Of a stretch of 36,273 nt of DNA, positions 8,106 to 18,200 are shown piece by piece. The notes under the pieces are model-generated. The model did not search any database. It was not told the DNA's origin and saw only the letters and a list, made by a program, of their open reading frames with translations. How positions within the stretch are numbered: the first letter of the stretch is position 1; each line of letters opens with the position of its first letter. A program made the position numbers and the translations under genes. Origin of the DNA: Calothrix sp. MO_167.B12 (GTDB taxonomy: Bacteria; Cyanobacteriota; Cyanobacteriia; Cyanobacteriales; Nostocaceae); contig JASJCJ010000035.1 of NCBI GenBank assembly GCA_030066045.1, positions 1 to 36,273 of the forward strand, in the 5' to 3' direction.

Positions 8106-8619
8106 AGTTTTCACCTGTATATTTCACTGTTAATTCTACAACAAAGCAAATTGCTTGTACTCTATCTTTATGCCTATGAGCAATATAATCATACATTTCC
8201 AGATAAGGTGCACCATTTACCGTGCTAAAACGAGTTACAGGAAATGAAAAATTATCTTTATAGGTAATTTTTGATTCCACCGTCAAAACTCCTATATTAC
8301 ACTCTTTATTAAGTTTTTTTGATTTTTTCAGAATATATTTAGTACTTGATATTAATGCAAATATCATGTCAGGTAAGTAAATAATCCGACTACGTGAAAT
8401 CATGCAGTATACTTTTATTTTTATTATGGAAAAAGTCCTCAGTAGAAACCCTCTGTAACATTTAAAGTGCGGAATATAGGTTTGTAAAAGATTGTAAATG
8501 TTTAATTTTTTTGTATTCAAAGTAAAATAAAATACTCACTAGATAGTAAAAAAAATAATAGTAATTGTGATTGCCTTTATCAATCAACTCAGTTCAAGCT
8601 CCTAAAGGAGGAAAGATAA
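8106..8619. other. AT-rich intergenic region between TerB-like copy 3 and the giant gene
   Basis: About 510 bp with no recognisable gene. A minus-strand open frame runs through 8029-8520, but it overlaps copy 3 and has no family resemblance. The right end is strongly AT-rich and should contain the promoter of the giant gene; TAAAATAAAATACT near 8524-8537 is a possible -10 region without a convincing -35. The ribosome binding site AAAGGAGGA at about 8604-8612 is strong and fixes the start at 8620. Confidence 0.5.
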
Positions 8620-11600
8620 ATGCATCTACATGGTCAAAAGTTTGCTCACGTCAATAGCATAGCCCACGAGGGGAAAATCCTAGTTTTTGGAACCACTGCT
8701 GACGGGAAGATTTACTACACAGTTAAGCGCAGTGGCTTTGAGGATACAGCACTCCAGGATAATGAGGATCCGCTTAGTTTTGAACCTTGGAAAATACTCC
8801 CTCTAGATCGCTCTGTGCTAGATCAATCAGTCTTAGATCGTGAGCAGGTAGAGTTTACCGATAAAGAGGATAATCAGTTGTTGCGATCGCGCTATGGTGA
8901 AGTAGCCGAAACAATTGAGTCTGCCGTTGCTCCAGTGCAGTTAGTTTCAGGTATAGGACACTTGTATGTGTTCCGGCAGTCGATTGGCAACAAGCTACTG
9001 GTAAATCGCTTTGTACTTGATGGGATCAAAAATGAGTTGGTTCCCAAACTGGAGGTCAGGTTCCAACGCTCTCGCCAGAAGTTCTTACCTGCCGAGAGTA
9101 TGAAGATTGACAAGGCAGAGGGAAAGCTCAATAATATTGATTCTCTCAACTTCCGGGACATTAATAATCAGCCATTTTACGAACCAGCCATTGAGTTAAG
9201 TTTGATTGAAAATCTTCAGGATGGTTGGTTTTCAGTGGTTCTGATGCCGACTATCGAGAAGGATATCTACCGTTGGAATATTTTTGCCTATGATAGTAGC
9301 CTTCAGAAGGTAATTTTATATTCGCTGCGGTCTTCTGAGCAAGGTTTGTTTTCCCTGAAAGACTATGTGTTTGCAGAACCAGATCCGGATGATCCAGAAG
9401 TCAAGAAATACAGAAATATTCCGGGTATTATCAAGCGTACCCTTGAGTTGAAAGATGATAATTCCCATTCCCTAACGGTTGTACAGGGATTGAGTGCCAC
9501 TGCCTATGATACCCAAGTGGAAAGGCAAACTCAGGATGGCATGCAACTGATGCGGGAAACTAGGCGGGTAATGTTGGCAGTGCCAGTTCAGAAGGGAACT
9601 GATGTGATTACTGCGGCACTGAGTTTTGCTGTAGCAATTGATGGGACACTGTCACAGATAGATACTAGTCCTAGTTCTGAAAGACTCAAGAGTACCACTC
9701 GTGATATTTTATTGCCCCTTAATACCCTAGATGAAGTAAAAGTCATTGGTGATAGTACGCCACCAGCAGTAGGGACAATTGAAGCGATCGCCGGTAATAC
9801 GGAAGAGAAGCTGTTGCTTCAATCGGTGGAAACCCCTCTGGATAATACTTTTGAACCGGGAGCCAAGGTAAAAGTTCAGGGGACTAGAAACTTTGATGGA
9901 CACTACCAAGTCGTCTCAGCAGATGGGGACACTTTTGAAGTAGAAGCAACCTTTACTCGGGATAAGCTAGGTTCTTGGGAAGAAATTCAGGAAGAAGAGA
10001 ATGGCTTAGTCTTCGACAATATGATCGTGGGGTACGAGAAAATAGAGGATGGGAAGTTAAGAGTTTACTGTACCAACCACGATTTAGTTACAGGGGATGA
10101 GGTGCAAATTAGCGGCACTAAATCTTATGATGGTCTCTACCCTGTAAAAGCGATTGATACCCTCAAAGGTTATTTTATACTTGATGCCGATTGGTCAACC
10201 GGGGAAGCGATAAATCTTCAGTCAGTCAAGCGCCGGGGAATTCGATTTGATGGTAGTGGAGATTACTTGGTAACACCTCCCATCAAGTTGAAAACACCCA
10301 AGGCAAATGTAAATAAAGGGATAAGTATTTCGGCTTGGGTGCGACAGGATACTCATGCTAATCGGGAACAGGTGATTGTTGCCGAAGAGGGAAATCGTCT
10401 CCAGTTAGTGCTTGATACTGATAATAAGGTGATGCTGAAAGTGCATCTGAGAGATGGTACAGAACAAACCATCAAAGCTTCAGAGGCACTTCCTGCCGAT
10501 AATACTTGGATGCATTATACAGGTGTGATTGATGAGCAAGGACTTGTCAGTTTATTATACCAAAATGGGCTGCTAGCAGCCTCAGCTAAGGTGACACAAG
10601 AGCATAAAATCCAAGCTGAAGATAGCCAAGAGAGTGATCTTTTTGGCTACTCAGTTGCCATTAGCGGTGAGACGGCAATTGTTGGTGCTCTCGAGGAGGA
10701 TACTAAAGGTTCAAATGCTGGTAGTGCCTACATATTCCAGCGGCAAGCCAATGGGAATTGGCAACAAGTCCAACCACTTTTTGGCAAAGATGCACAATCT
10801 TATGATTATTTTGGCTACTCAGTTGCCATCAGCGGTGAGACGGCAATTGTTGGTGCTTATAATGAGAATACTAAAGGTTCAGATGCTGGTAGCGCCTACA
10901 TATTCCAGCGGCAAGCCAATGGGAATTGGGAACAAGTTGAACAAATCTTTGGCAAAGATACACAAGCGTGGGATTATTTTGGCAGCTCAGTTGCCATCAG
11001 CAGTGAGACGGCAATTGTTGGTGCTCCCAATGAGGATACTAAAGGTTCAAATGCTGGTAGCGCCTACATATTCCAGCGGCAAGCCAATGGGGATTGGCAA
11101 CAAGTTCAACAAATCTTTGGCAAAGATACACAAAAGGGAGATTATTTTGGCTACTCAGTTGCCATCAGTGGTGAGACGGCAATTATTGGTGCTTCCCATG
11201 AGGATACTAAAGGTTTTAATGCTGGTAGTGCCTACATATTCCAGCGGCAAGCCAGTGGGGATTGGGAACAAGTTCAACAACTCTTTGGCAAAGATACACA
11301 AAAGGAAGATTATTTTGGCTACTCAGTTGCCATCAGCGGTGAGACGGCAATTGTTGGTGCTTATCGTGAGGGTACTAAAGGTTCAAATGCTGGTAGCGCC
11401 TACATATTCCAGCGGCAAGCTAATGGGAATTGGGCACAAGTTCAACAACTCTTTGGCAAAGAGACACAAGCGTATAATTATTTTGGCAGCTCAGTTGCCA
11501 TCAGCGGTAAGACGGCAATTGTTGGTGCTCCCGACGAGGGAACTAAAGGTTCAGATGCTGGTAGTGCCTACATATTCCAGCGGCAAGCCAATGGGGATTG

Positions 11601-14600
11601 GCAACAAGTTGAACAAATCTTTAGCAAAGATATACAAACGTATGATCATTTTGGCAAATCAGTTGCTATCAGCGGCGAGACGGCAATTGTTGGTGCTCCC
11701 AATGAGGATACTAAAGGTTTAAATGCTGGTAGCGCCTACATCTTTCCACTTGGCTTAGGATATCCTGCAATCAAAGCGATCGCTCTCAATAGCTCCACTG
11801 ATTACGTAGACTGCGGCGATAATGTGGTAGTAGGGTCTGAGTTTACTCAAGAAGCCTGGATTTATCCGGAAATTTCAGATGCTGGTTACCATGGTTTTCT
11901 AGGGAACCATCCTGGTAGTGGTAACAATCGTGCTCCCTCGATTTGGGTATATCAGCAGCAGAAAATAGTTGCAGGCTTTGGAGATGGAACAACTGGTGAA
12001 GCTATAACCACAGGAGAAGTTTTAGTACCTAACGACTGGAATCACGTAGCAGTGACTTTTGATGGTACTTTCTACAAAGTCTATGTCAATGGTGAAGAAA
12101 AATATACCACCGAAGAGTTGAAAGGCAAGCAGCCAGTCAACACACCCATAAAATACATTGGTAAAGTCGATAATCACTTCCCAGGAAAAATTGCCGAGGT
12201 GCGTGTCTGGAATATAGCCCGCAGCCAAAAGGAAATTCAGGAGAACATGAATCGCCGCTTACTCGGCACAGAACAAAAATTAGCTGCCTATTGGGTGTTC
12301 AATGGCGAGCAAGTCAGAGATTTATCCCCTGCTCAAAACCACGGTACTCTTCATGGTACGATTGAATCGGCTGATGCACCACCTTCGCTGAAATTAGAAA
12401 CCTGGCAACCTCGTTTTTATATTGGCGGTGGTTTAGGTACCAATCGCGACTTCAATGGTCAAATTGCCGATGTGCAAATTTGGAACCGCACCCGCCCAGC
12501 CGGGGAAATCAAAGACAGTATGTATCTGAAGCTGACTGGCAAAGAACAGGATTTAGCAGCTTACTATCGCTTAGGTACAATTGTAACTGGGGAGTCAAAG
12601 ACAGTTCCTGATTTTTCCGTGCATGGTCGAGATGCTGTGGTTTATGGTGAAGCTTATGTTAGTGCCAGAACCCTGAATCGCTCCACTGGAGGCGGTCTGG
12701 ATGCAATCAAGTACAGTAATGATGAGTTATTTGCTGTTACCCAAAGGGCAACTTACGAAGAAAGCTTTGAATTTAAGGTACAAAGTGCAGTTGATATCAA
12801 CAATGCCGATGGTAATGGTAACAAAATCTTTGCTTTCTCCTATTGGGGAAGGTATAGCCGCAACTCGGAAGAGAAAATAGCTTTCCCTACTCACAGTTAT
12901 CAGCCTAATGATTTTGAATTACTCAGCAACGGTTGGTATCGGGCATCTTGTCAGTTTACTGTTCCTGATGGCGTGAGCGTAATCCGTACTTTTGAAATTA
13001 ATAATATCAAAGGAAGCTGGACTAGTATTGATATTCGCAAGCATCAGATTCAGCTGATTTCTGACGCTATCAGTTGCGATCGTTATACTGATGAAGCGAG
13101 TTTGACTACACTGGCTGATCCGCAAGCGGGTATTTCCACCGAGGAATTACAACAGGCGGAACAAGAAATCAGTCGCTGTCAAAAGTTGGTCTGGGATCTG
13201 GAAGAGAGGCTTGATATTGCCCAGAATCGGCAAAAGTATGTGGATGAAAAAAATGCTCTGCAAATCCGAATTCCTGAGTTGAAAACGAGTAAATCCAGCG
13301 CAGAAACAGCCCTAAGCACCGAGATCAATAATCCGCTGAACTACTTTTGCAAAATTAAAGGTAAAGGCAGTGGTAAATTTTTGACGGGTTGGTTGCTCCT
13401 AGCTACCATTTGGAGTTTCGACTCACAGCTAGAGCCAGCTTTGGGTTATCTGTGGGAATTTATTGACAATAGCGATGGCTCCTACAGAATCAAAGATAAG
13501 AAAAGTGGCAAAATGCTGAATGTTTTTGGGAACGGCACAGCCGATGAAACCCCTTTATACATTTGGTCTGAAAATGAGATCACCCCCCAGCATTGGTGTC
13601 TTGACAAACGCGGTAGCTCTTACGTAATTCGGAAAAAAGACACCACTAAAGTCTTTGATGTTTACGGGGGTAGCTCTGAAGATGGAGCATTTGTTCAAAT
13701 CTACGAAAGTCACGGTGGAGCCAACCAACTTTGGAGTTTGGAGAAAACCAGCACCAGAACCTCAGCGGGGGATTCACGAATTAAAGAGGCAGAAAAAGAA
13801 TACAAGTCTCTAGATCAACAAATCAATAACAAGCAAACAAGACTAGATCGATTAACCGAATTTCTGAATGCTAATGAAAGTGTTAGTAGTCTGACCACGC
13901 AATTGTCAACTGCTCGCAGTAACCTGATAACTGCTGAGACTGACTTCAACACCAAGAATGATACTTTCCTCAACCAAGTTACTCAGAACCAGCAAACACC
14001 ACAGCGCATGTCTTTGCTGAATACAGATGCCAAAGAATTATCGACTCGTGGTGCTTTACTGGGTTTTGCGCGTCCTGCTGGTAGCTTAAATGCTGTAGAA
14101 AGCTGTGAGGGTAATGTTCTCCTCAGCTACTTTGACAATCAAGGTCGGATGCGGTTAACTCGCTACGATGCTACAGCCGATAGTCGCAACTCCACTTTTG
14201 AGCAGTGGTTACCAGATAGCTTACGGACTTGCTTGGAATTCCGGGATGCTAATGATAAGCTTACAATCCAAGACGGGGACAATCAAGATGCTCACCTTGA
14301 TTTGCAACCGGATCGTTGGACTCTGGAAGCTTGGTTCCACTATCCGGGAGCCACAAAGATTAGCAGTAGTGAAAGGGGTAGCAAATACGATTACAATGTC
14401 CTAGCCAGTGCCAAGGATGGTAATGATTATGCCATTGTTCTCAAAGATGGTAGCCGCTTGGGAACCTTAGTTGATGGCTTTTTCTTCGATTGTAACTATG
14501 ATTTAGAGAACAAAGTAGCTGATGGTTGGCATCACGTAGCCGCAGTAGCGAAAGAAGGAAGAACGGTATTCTATATTGATGGTAAGCCAGTAGGGTTCAC

Positions 14601-17600
14601 GACTACCAGATATGCTCTCACCTTTGATGGGGATCGAGATTACGTGAGCTTCAGTAATTTTAAAAACTTCCCTTCAACGGCAATTACGGTTGCTTGCTGG
14701 ATTCGTATTAATTCGACAAAATCTGGTCCCACCCCGGTTTCCTATGCCGTTTCTAATGAAGATAATGCCTTCACACTGTACAATGTCAAGGACTTGAGAT
14801 TAATTATTAACGGTACTACAAAGGACACCAATATATCTTTCAATGGTGGGCAATGGCATCACTTAGCGGTAACTTGGGACAACTCAGATGGAACTCTGAG
14901 AGTCTATAAAGACGGGGTAGAAGAATTTGTGGCAACAGGTTTTAAATCTGGAGCAACCATCTCAGGAAATGGTACCTTGATCATTGCACAGGAACAGGAC
15001 TCTTTAGGTGGTGGTTTCAAGAGTAGTGAAGCTTTCGACGGAGGTATGAGTGGTCTGAGTATCTGGAATCAAGCCCTGAGTGCTGACGAAATCCGAGACA
15101 ATATGTACAAAATCCTCGAAGGTAACGAAAGTGGTTTAGTCAGCTATTGGTCGATGCGGGTTATTTCCCAGGCAGACGGGACTAAATTACTAGAGGATCA
15201 AGTCCGTGGGGATAGTAACAAAAATAATGGTGAGATTATAGGAGATCCCGAAATTCTGGTTTATACTCCCCAATGCCAGAGCAATCTTGCTGTTATCGGT
15301 AATGCTCCCAATGGTAATCGACCTTTTGGCAAGTTAGCAGAAGTGCGACTTTGGAACCTGGCTTTGACAGATGAAGAAGTGGAAATAAACAGCAAAACTC
15401 TGCTGACTGGTAATGAACCTGGCTTAGTCGCTTACTACCCAATGACAGAAGCAACAGGAAACCAAGCCAAGGATTATTCGGCAGAGGATCAACACCATGG
15501 TTCTATTGCTGGTGCAGATTGGGTGGCTTGTACTGCGGCGATTGGTAATCCAGGTCACTTGGTGATGGAGTTTGATGGGGTGGATGATTATATAGAGGTT
15601 CCTGCTCACTCCAACCCAACTTCAGCAATCACTGTTTCATTCTGGGCTAAAAGTAACACGGAGAATTGGAGTCAGAGTGGCTTTTTAGCTAGTAAACGAG
15701 ATGCTTATGTAATGCACCCAATGGCTAATAGTAAATCAATCAGGTTTTACATTTATAGCAATGGATGGAAATACACCGGCTACACATCATCAGAAATCAA
15801 TCAATGGCATCATTATGCGGGAACCTTTGATGGCACGACCCTGAAATTATACGTAGATGGTATGGAAGTAGCAAACAATCAACTCTCCACTACTACAGCA
15901 GTAACAATCAACAAAGATCAAGGGGCATTATATTTAGGTTGGGACGATGCGGAACCGTCTAGATATTTGAACGGTCAAATTGCCGAAGTTCGTATTTGGG
16001 ACAAAGCCCGGACTCAGCAGGAAATCGTAAGGGATATGCATCGCCATCTCAGTGGTAATGAGGAAAATCTGGTTGGTTATTGGCCCTTGGATAGCATTGA
16101 GAATGGTAAAGTCAAAGACCTCAGTGCCAATAAATACGATGGTACAGTGTATGGAGCCAAACTGGTTGAGAGTGCCCCTGGTTCTCGTCTGCTGAGTTGC
16201 GAATACAGCAGTGTGGGACTTGACCCCAATGACCCCAAACGCACACTCGCTATGATGCGGCGGGCGTTAATTTATACCACTCTCGATGGTAGTGTTCATG
16301 GTCTCTCGGAAAAACGGCTGGAAGAACTTGACCTGCGATGGATTGGCAATGCCCAGTTCCAACCCACTTTACTCGGTTACATCGAAGGCGCTCCTCCGGT
16401 ACCCAGTGAAAACCTCACAGTTTACTATGATTACGAAGATGCTGCCTCAGTCCAATTACGACAATCACAAGATGTGAGCTACAGTTGGACAAGGAGTAAG
16501 GATGTCAGCCAAGGCTTTGACCTCGATCTCTTCCTGGGTGTTGGTTGGGGAGCAGAAGGAGGTTTTGGTATAGTATCCAAAATTTCAGAAGGAAGAGCTG
16601 GTTTTAAGGGGAGTCTTAACCTCAGAGACACTACTTCTAACAGTAGCACTGTCCGCGCTGATTCTTCCTCCAACCTCACTGATATGTTACAACTGCGGGG
16701 TCTTGCAGAAACTAAACCTCAATTTGCAAATCTTGGCGCACGCTTTATACCCAAAAATGTCGGTTATGCCCTGGTGGTTTCTGGAATAGCAGATGTCTTC
16801 ATCACCAAACTCAAGCGCAGCGGCAAGATGATCAGTTATGAAATTCGTCCAGCGGAAGGTATTCCCTTGGATGTGAATACCATTACATTCATGATTAACC
16901 CAGCTTACACCATGAATGGTACCCTAGATGGTACAGTGGGTTCCCAAGCTGCCGACCAGCGTTTCTATCGCCATGTCCCAGAAATGCGATCGCAATATGG
17001 TTCCCTTTATCCCGCCAGCTACATGCGTCTACAACAAGCCTACGACTTGAAGCAGCAGATTGAGCAGTGGGATAAAGAACGGGAAGCCTATTTTACTAAC
17101 TATGATGCGACCCAAACTTCAGAATCAGCTTTAGAATCTCAAACTGTGGATGCTTCCCAATATGACAGTTACGGACAGGTTAGTGTCAAACCAGGGGGTG
17201 AAACTGAAAACGGTGATGGTTCTAGCGAACAACAAGAAGCTGAACAAGTAGAGGGATATGTCCAATCTCTCGAAGGTCGTAAAGAAGCACAGAAAGACCA
17301 GGCACAGAAGCGGCAAGAAGAAATTAACAAGCGTATTCCTAATCCAGAGAAGCAAGTACAGGCTAATGCAGCTTTCGATGCTTGGCAGCGGCGGATGGAA
17401 AACTTGTTAATTCGGGCTGGCAAGCGCAACATAGTCAACACCTATGTTTGGGATGCTGATGGCGGCTTACGGTCCGAGGAAGAGAGTTTTGCCAGTACAA
17501 TTGAACACACGGTTGGTGGTAGCTTCACCCTTGGGGGGCAGCTAGGTGCTCAAGTTGATGCTATGGTTGTCGGCTTTGCCTTTGAACTGACACCATTATA

Positions 17601-18120
17601 CACAGGGGAAATGACCCAAACCATGAGTAAAACTCTAACCAGTAGTAAGGGTTTTGAACTCTTTGTCAATCTCTACGGCTTGGAAAACAAAGATATTACC
17701 GACTTGAACGATTATCCCGTCAAACCTGGGGAAAAAGTGGATCGCTACCGCTTTATGAGTTTCTACCTGGAAGGTAATGTTAATCATTTCCATGACTTCT
17801 TTAACTATGTAGTCGATCCAGAATGGCTACAGAGTAATGATGAAGAAGCCCGTGCCTTAAGGCAAGTACAAGCAGGTAAACCCAACAAAACTTGGCGAGT
17901 ACTCCACCGCGTCACCTACGTCGAACGTCCTGCCCTAATGGGCTTTGGTCGCGATTTGCGTCCAGTGGAGACCAGCGATCAAATGGCAGACACAGTTCTT
18001 AACTACTTTGATTCACTTGAGCGCAAAGATAATAACATACAAGGACAGCTCAGGGAAATTTTCGCTCTTCTAACCAGTCTGGATATGCGAATTACAAATA
18101 ACAACAGTTCAAATAGTTAA
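8620..18120 (+). CDS. Giant modular protein: LamG, FG-GAP repeats, ricin-like lectin, coiled coils
   Basis: A 3166-residue protein with no signal peptide or membrane span, started by a strong AAAGGAGGA site. Residues 1-395 are an unrecognised beta-rich region. Two related beta modules follow at about 398-447 and 475-530 (GDEVQISGTKSYDGLYPV type). Then come a LamG N-half (539-661), seven 56-residue FG-GAP repeats (675-1050), a full LamG (1052-1250) and a LamG C-half (1256-1345). A beta-domain (about 1375-1500) and a coiled coil (1507-1570) precede a ricin-like lectin (1570-1710, QHWCL and NQLWSL as QxW-type motifs) and a second coiled coil (1715-1800). LamG N-half (1873-1994), full LamG (1997-2215), LamG C-half (2217-2300) and another full LamG (2312-2525) follow. 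The last 640 residues match nothing I can name; they hold GYIEGAPPVPSENLT near 2586, two glycine-rich beta segments (about 2620-2690, 2960-3030) and a charged helical stretch. Glycan binding is likely; adhesion or toxin delivery is inference. Confidence 0.9.
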   Translation: MHLHGQKFAHVNSIAHEGKILVFGTTADGKIYYTVKRSGFEDTALQDNEDPLSFEPWKILPLDRSVLDQSVLDREQVEFTDKEDNQLLRSRYGEVAETIESAVAPVQLVSGIGHLYVFRQSIGNKLLVNRFVLDGIKNELVPKLEVRFQRSRQKFLPAESMKIDKAEGKLNNIDSLNFRDINNQPFYEPAIELSLIENLQDGWFSVVLMPTIEKDIYRWNIFAYDSSLQKVILYSLRSSEQGLFSLKDYVFAEPDPDDPEVKKYRNIPGIIKRTLELKDDNSHSLTVVQGLSATAYDTQVERQTQDGMQLMRETRRVMLAVPVQKGTDVITAALSFAVAIDGTLSQIDTSPSSERLKSTTRDILLPLNTLDEVKVIGDSTPPAVGTIEAIAGNTEEKLLLQSVETPLDNTFEPGAKVKVQGTRNFDGHYQVVSADGDTFEVEATFTRDKLGSWEEIQEEENGLVFDNMIVGYEKIEDGKLRVYCTNHDLVTGDEVQISGTKSYDGLYPVKAIDTLKGYFILDADWSTGEAINLQSVKRRGIRFDGSGDYLVTPPIKLKTPKANVNKGISISAWVRQDTHANREQVIVAEEGNRLQLVLDTDNKVMLKVHLRDGTEQTIKASEALPADNTWMHYTGVIDEQGLVSLLYQNGLLAASAKVTQEHKIQAEDSQESDLFGYSVAISGETAIVGALEEDTKGSNAGSAYIFQRQANGNWQQVQPLFGKDAQSYDYFGYSVAISGETAIVGAYNENTKGSDAGSAYIFQRQANGNWEQVEQIFGKDTQAWDYFGSSVAISSETAIVGAPNEDTKGSNAGSAYIFQRQANGDWQQVQQIFGKDTQKGDYFGYSVAISGETAIIGASHEDTKGFNAGSAYIFQRQASGDWEQVQQLFGKDTQKEDYFGYSVAISGETAIVGAYREGTKGSNAGSAYIFQRQANGNWAQVQQLFGKETQAYNYFGSSVAISGKTAIVGAPDEGTKGSDAGSAYIFQRQANGDWQQVEQIFSKDIQTYDHFGKSVAISGETAIVGAPNEDTKGLNAGSAYIFPLGLGYPAIKAIALNSSTDYVDCGDNVVVGSEFTQEAWIYPEISDAGYHGFLGNHPGSGNNRAPSIWVYQQQKIVAGFGDGTTGEAITTGEVLVPNDWNHVAVTFDGTFYKVYVNGEEKYTTEELKGKQPVNTPIKYIGKVDNHFPGKIAEVRVWNIARSQKEIQENMNRRLLGTEQKLAAYWVFNGEQVRDLSPAQNHGTLHGTIESADAPPSLKLETWQPRFYIGGGLGTNRDFNGQIADVQIWNRTRPAGEIKDSMYLKLTGKEQDLAAYYRLGTIVTGESKTVPDFSVHGRDAVVYGEAYVSARTLNRSTGGGLDAIKYSNDELFAVTQRATYEESFEFKVQSAVDINNADGNGNKIFAFSYWGRYSRNSEEKIAFPTHSYQPNDFELLSNGWYRASCQFTVPDGVSVIRTFEINNIKGSWTSIDIRKHQIQLISDAISCDRYTDEASLTTLADPQAGISTEELQQAEQEISRCQKLVWDLEERLDIAQNRQKYVDEKNALQIRIPELKTSKSSAETALSTEINNPLNYFCKIKGKGSGKFLTGWLLLATIWSFDSQLEPALGYLWEFIDNSDGSYRIKDKKSGKMLNVFGNGTADETPLYIWSENEITPQHWCLDKRGSSYVIRKKDTTKVFDVYGGSSEDGAFVQIYESHGGANQLWSLEKTSTRTSAGDSRIKEAEKEYKSLDQQINNKQTRLDRLTEFLNANESVSSLTTQLSTARSNLITAETDFNTKNDTFLNQVTQNQQTPQRMSLLNTDAKELSTRGALLGFARPAGSLNAVESCEGNVLLSYFDNQGRMRLTRYDATADSRNSTFEQWLPDSLRTCLEFRDANDKLTIQDGDNQDAHLDLQPDRWTLEAWFHYPGATKISSSERGSKYDYNVLASAKDGNDYAIVLKDGSRLGTLVDGFFFDCNYDLENKVADGWHHVAAVAKEGRTVFYIDGKPVGFTTTRYALTFDGDRDYVSFSNFKNFPSTAITVACWIRINSTKSGPTPVSYAVSNEDNAFTLYNVKDLRLIINGTTKDTNISFNGGQWHHLAVTWDNSDGTLRVYKDGVEEFVATGFKSGATISGNGTLIIAQEQDSLGGGFKSSEAFDGGMSGLSIWNQALSADEIRDNMYKILEGNESGLVSYWSMRVISQADGTKLLEDQVRGDSNKNNGEIIGDPEILVYTPQCQSNLAVIGNAPNGNRPFGKLAEVRLWNLALTDEEVEINSKTLLTGNEPGLVAYYPMTEATGNQAKDYSAEDQHHGSIAGADWVACTAAIGNPGHLVMEFDGVDDYIEVPAHSNPTSAITVSFWAKSNTENWSQSGFLASKRDAYVMHPMANSKSIRFYIYSNGWKYTGYTSSEINQWHHYAGTFDGTTLKLYVDGMEVANNQLSTTTAVTINKDQGALYLGWDDAEPSRYLNGQIAEVRIWDKARTQQEIVRDMHRHLSGNEENLVGYWPLDSIENGKVKDLSANKYDGTVYGAKLVESAPGSRLLSCEYSSVGLDPNDPKRTLAMMRRALIYTTLDGSVHGLSEKRLEELDLRWIGNAQFQPTLLGYIEGAPPVPSENLTVYYDYEDAASVQLRQSQDVSYSWTRSKDVSQGFDLDLFLGVGWGAEGGFGIVSKISEGRAGFKGSLNLRDTTSNSSTVRADSSSNLTDMLQLRGLAETKPQFANLGARFIPKNVGYALVVSGIADVFITKLKRSGKMISYEIRPAEGIPLDVNTITFMINPAYTMNGTLDGTVGSQAADQRFYRHVPEMRSQYGSLYPASYMRLQQAYDLKQQIEQWDKEREAYFTNYDATQTSESALESQTVDASQYDSYGQVSVKPGGETENGDGSSEQQEAEQVEGYVQSLEGRKEAQKDQAQKRQEEINKRIPNPEKQVQANAAFDAWQRRMENLLIRAGKRNIVNTYVWDADGGLRSEEESFASTIEHTVGGSFTLGGQLGAQVDAMVVGFAFELTPLYTGEMTQTMSKTLTSSKGFELFVNLYGLENKDITDLNDYPVKPGEKVDRYRFMSFYLEGNVNHFHDFFNYVVDPEWLQSNDEEARALRQVQAGKPNKTWRVLHRVTYVERPALMGFGRDLRPVETSDQMADTVLNYFDSLERKDNNIQGQLREIFALLTSLDMRITNNNSSNS
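10642..11748 (+). repeat. Seven tandem 168-bp units encoding FG-GAP repeats
   Basis: Units begin at 10642, 10810, 10978, 11146, 11314, 11482 and 11650, exactly 168 bp apart; the last is cut short at about 11748. Each encodes 56 residues of the form FGYSVAISGETAIVGA, a variable loop, then GSAYIFQRQANGNW. Stretches such as GCCTACATATTCCAGCGGCA are shared at DNA level between units, including synonymous positions, so the array was amplified recently or is being homogenised. FG-GAP repeats form beta-propeller blades as in integrin alpha chains, and seven is the usual blade number. The variable positions cluster after VGA and around the end of each unit. Confidence 0.9.
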
Positions 18121-18140
18121 ACTGTCGCCGATTCGTAAAA

Positions 18141-18169
18141 ACCCATCCTGCAACCAAGTCAGGGTGGGT
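18141..18169 (+). terminator. Hairpin between the giant gene and the 407-residue gene
   Basis: ACCCATCCTG and CAGGGTGGGT pair over 10 bp with one G-T pair and a 9-base loop, 20 bases after the stop. The following bases (GCTTGATTAACTT) are only mildly T-rich. With an 80-bp gap and a ribosome binding site (AGGAG, 18187 area) for the next gene, it may be a partial terminator or mRNA-processing hairpin within an operon. Confidence 0.35.
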
Positions 18170-18200
18170 GCTTGATTAACTTAATTAGGAGAAAAACACC

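Noticed and set aside
8029-8520. A 163-codon minus-strand open frame in front of the giant gene
   Set aside because: It overlaps the start of TerB-like copy 3, has low-complexity AT-driven composition, no ribosome binding site and no family resemblance.
10634-11722. A 362-codon open frame in a second frame inside the FG-GAP array
   Set aside because: It is open only because the same 168-bp unit is repeated seven times, so one unit free of stops in that frame gives a long frame. There is no separate ribosome binding site, and the protein resembles nothing.
8620-18120. Giant protein considered as an RHS, Tc-toxin TcA or NRPS-type megasynthase
   Set aside because: There are no YD repeats, no RHS core, no TcB/TcC genes and no carrier, adenylation or condensation motifs. 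Only binding modules and unknown regions are seen.
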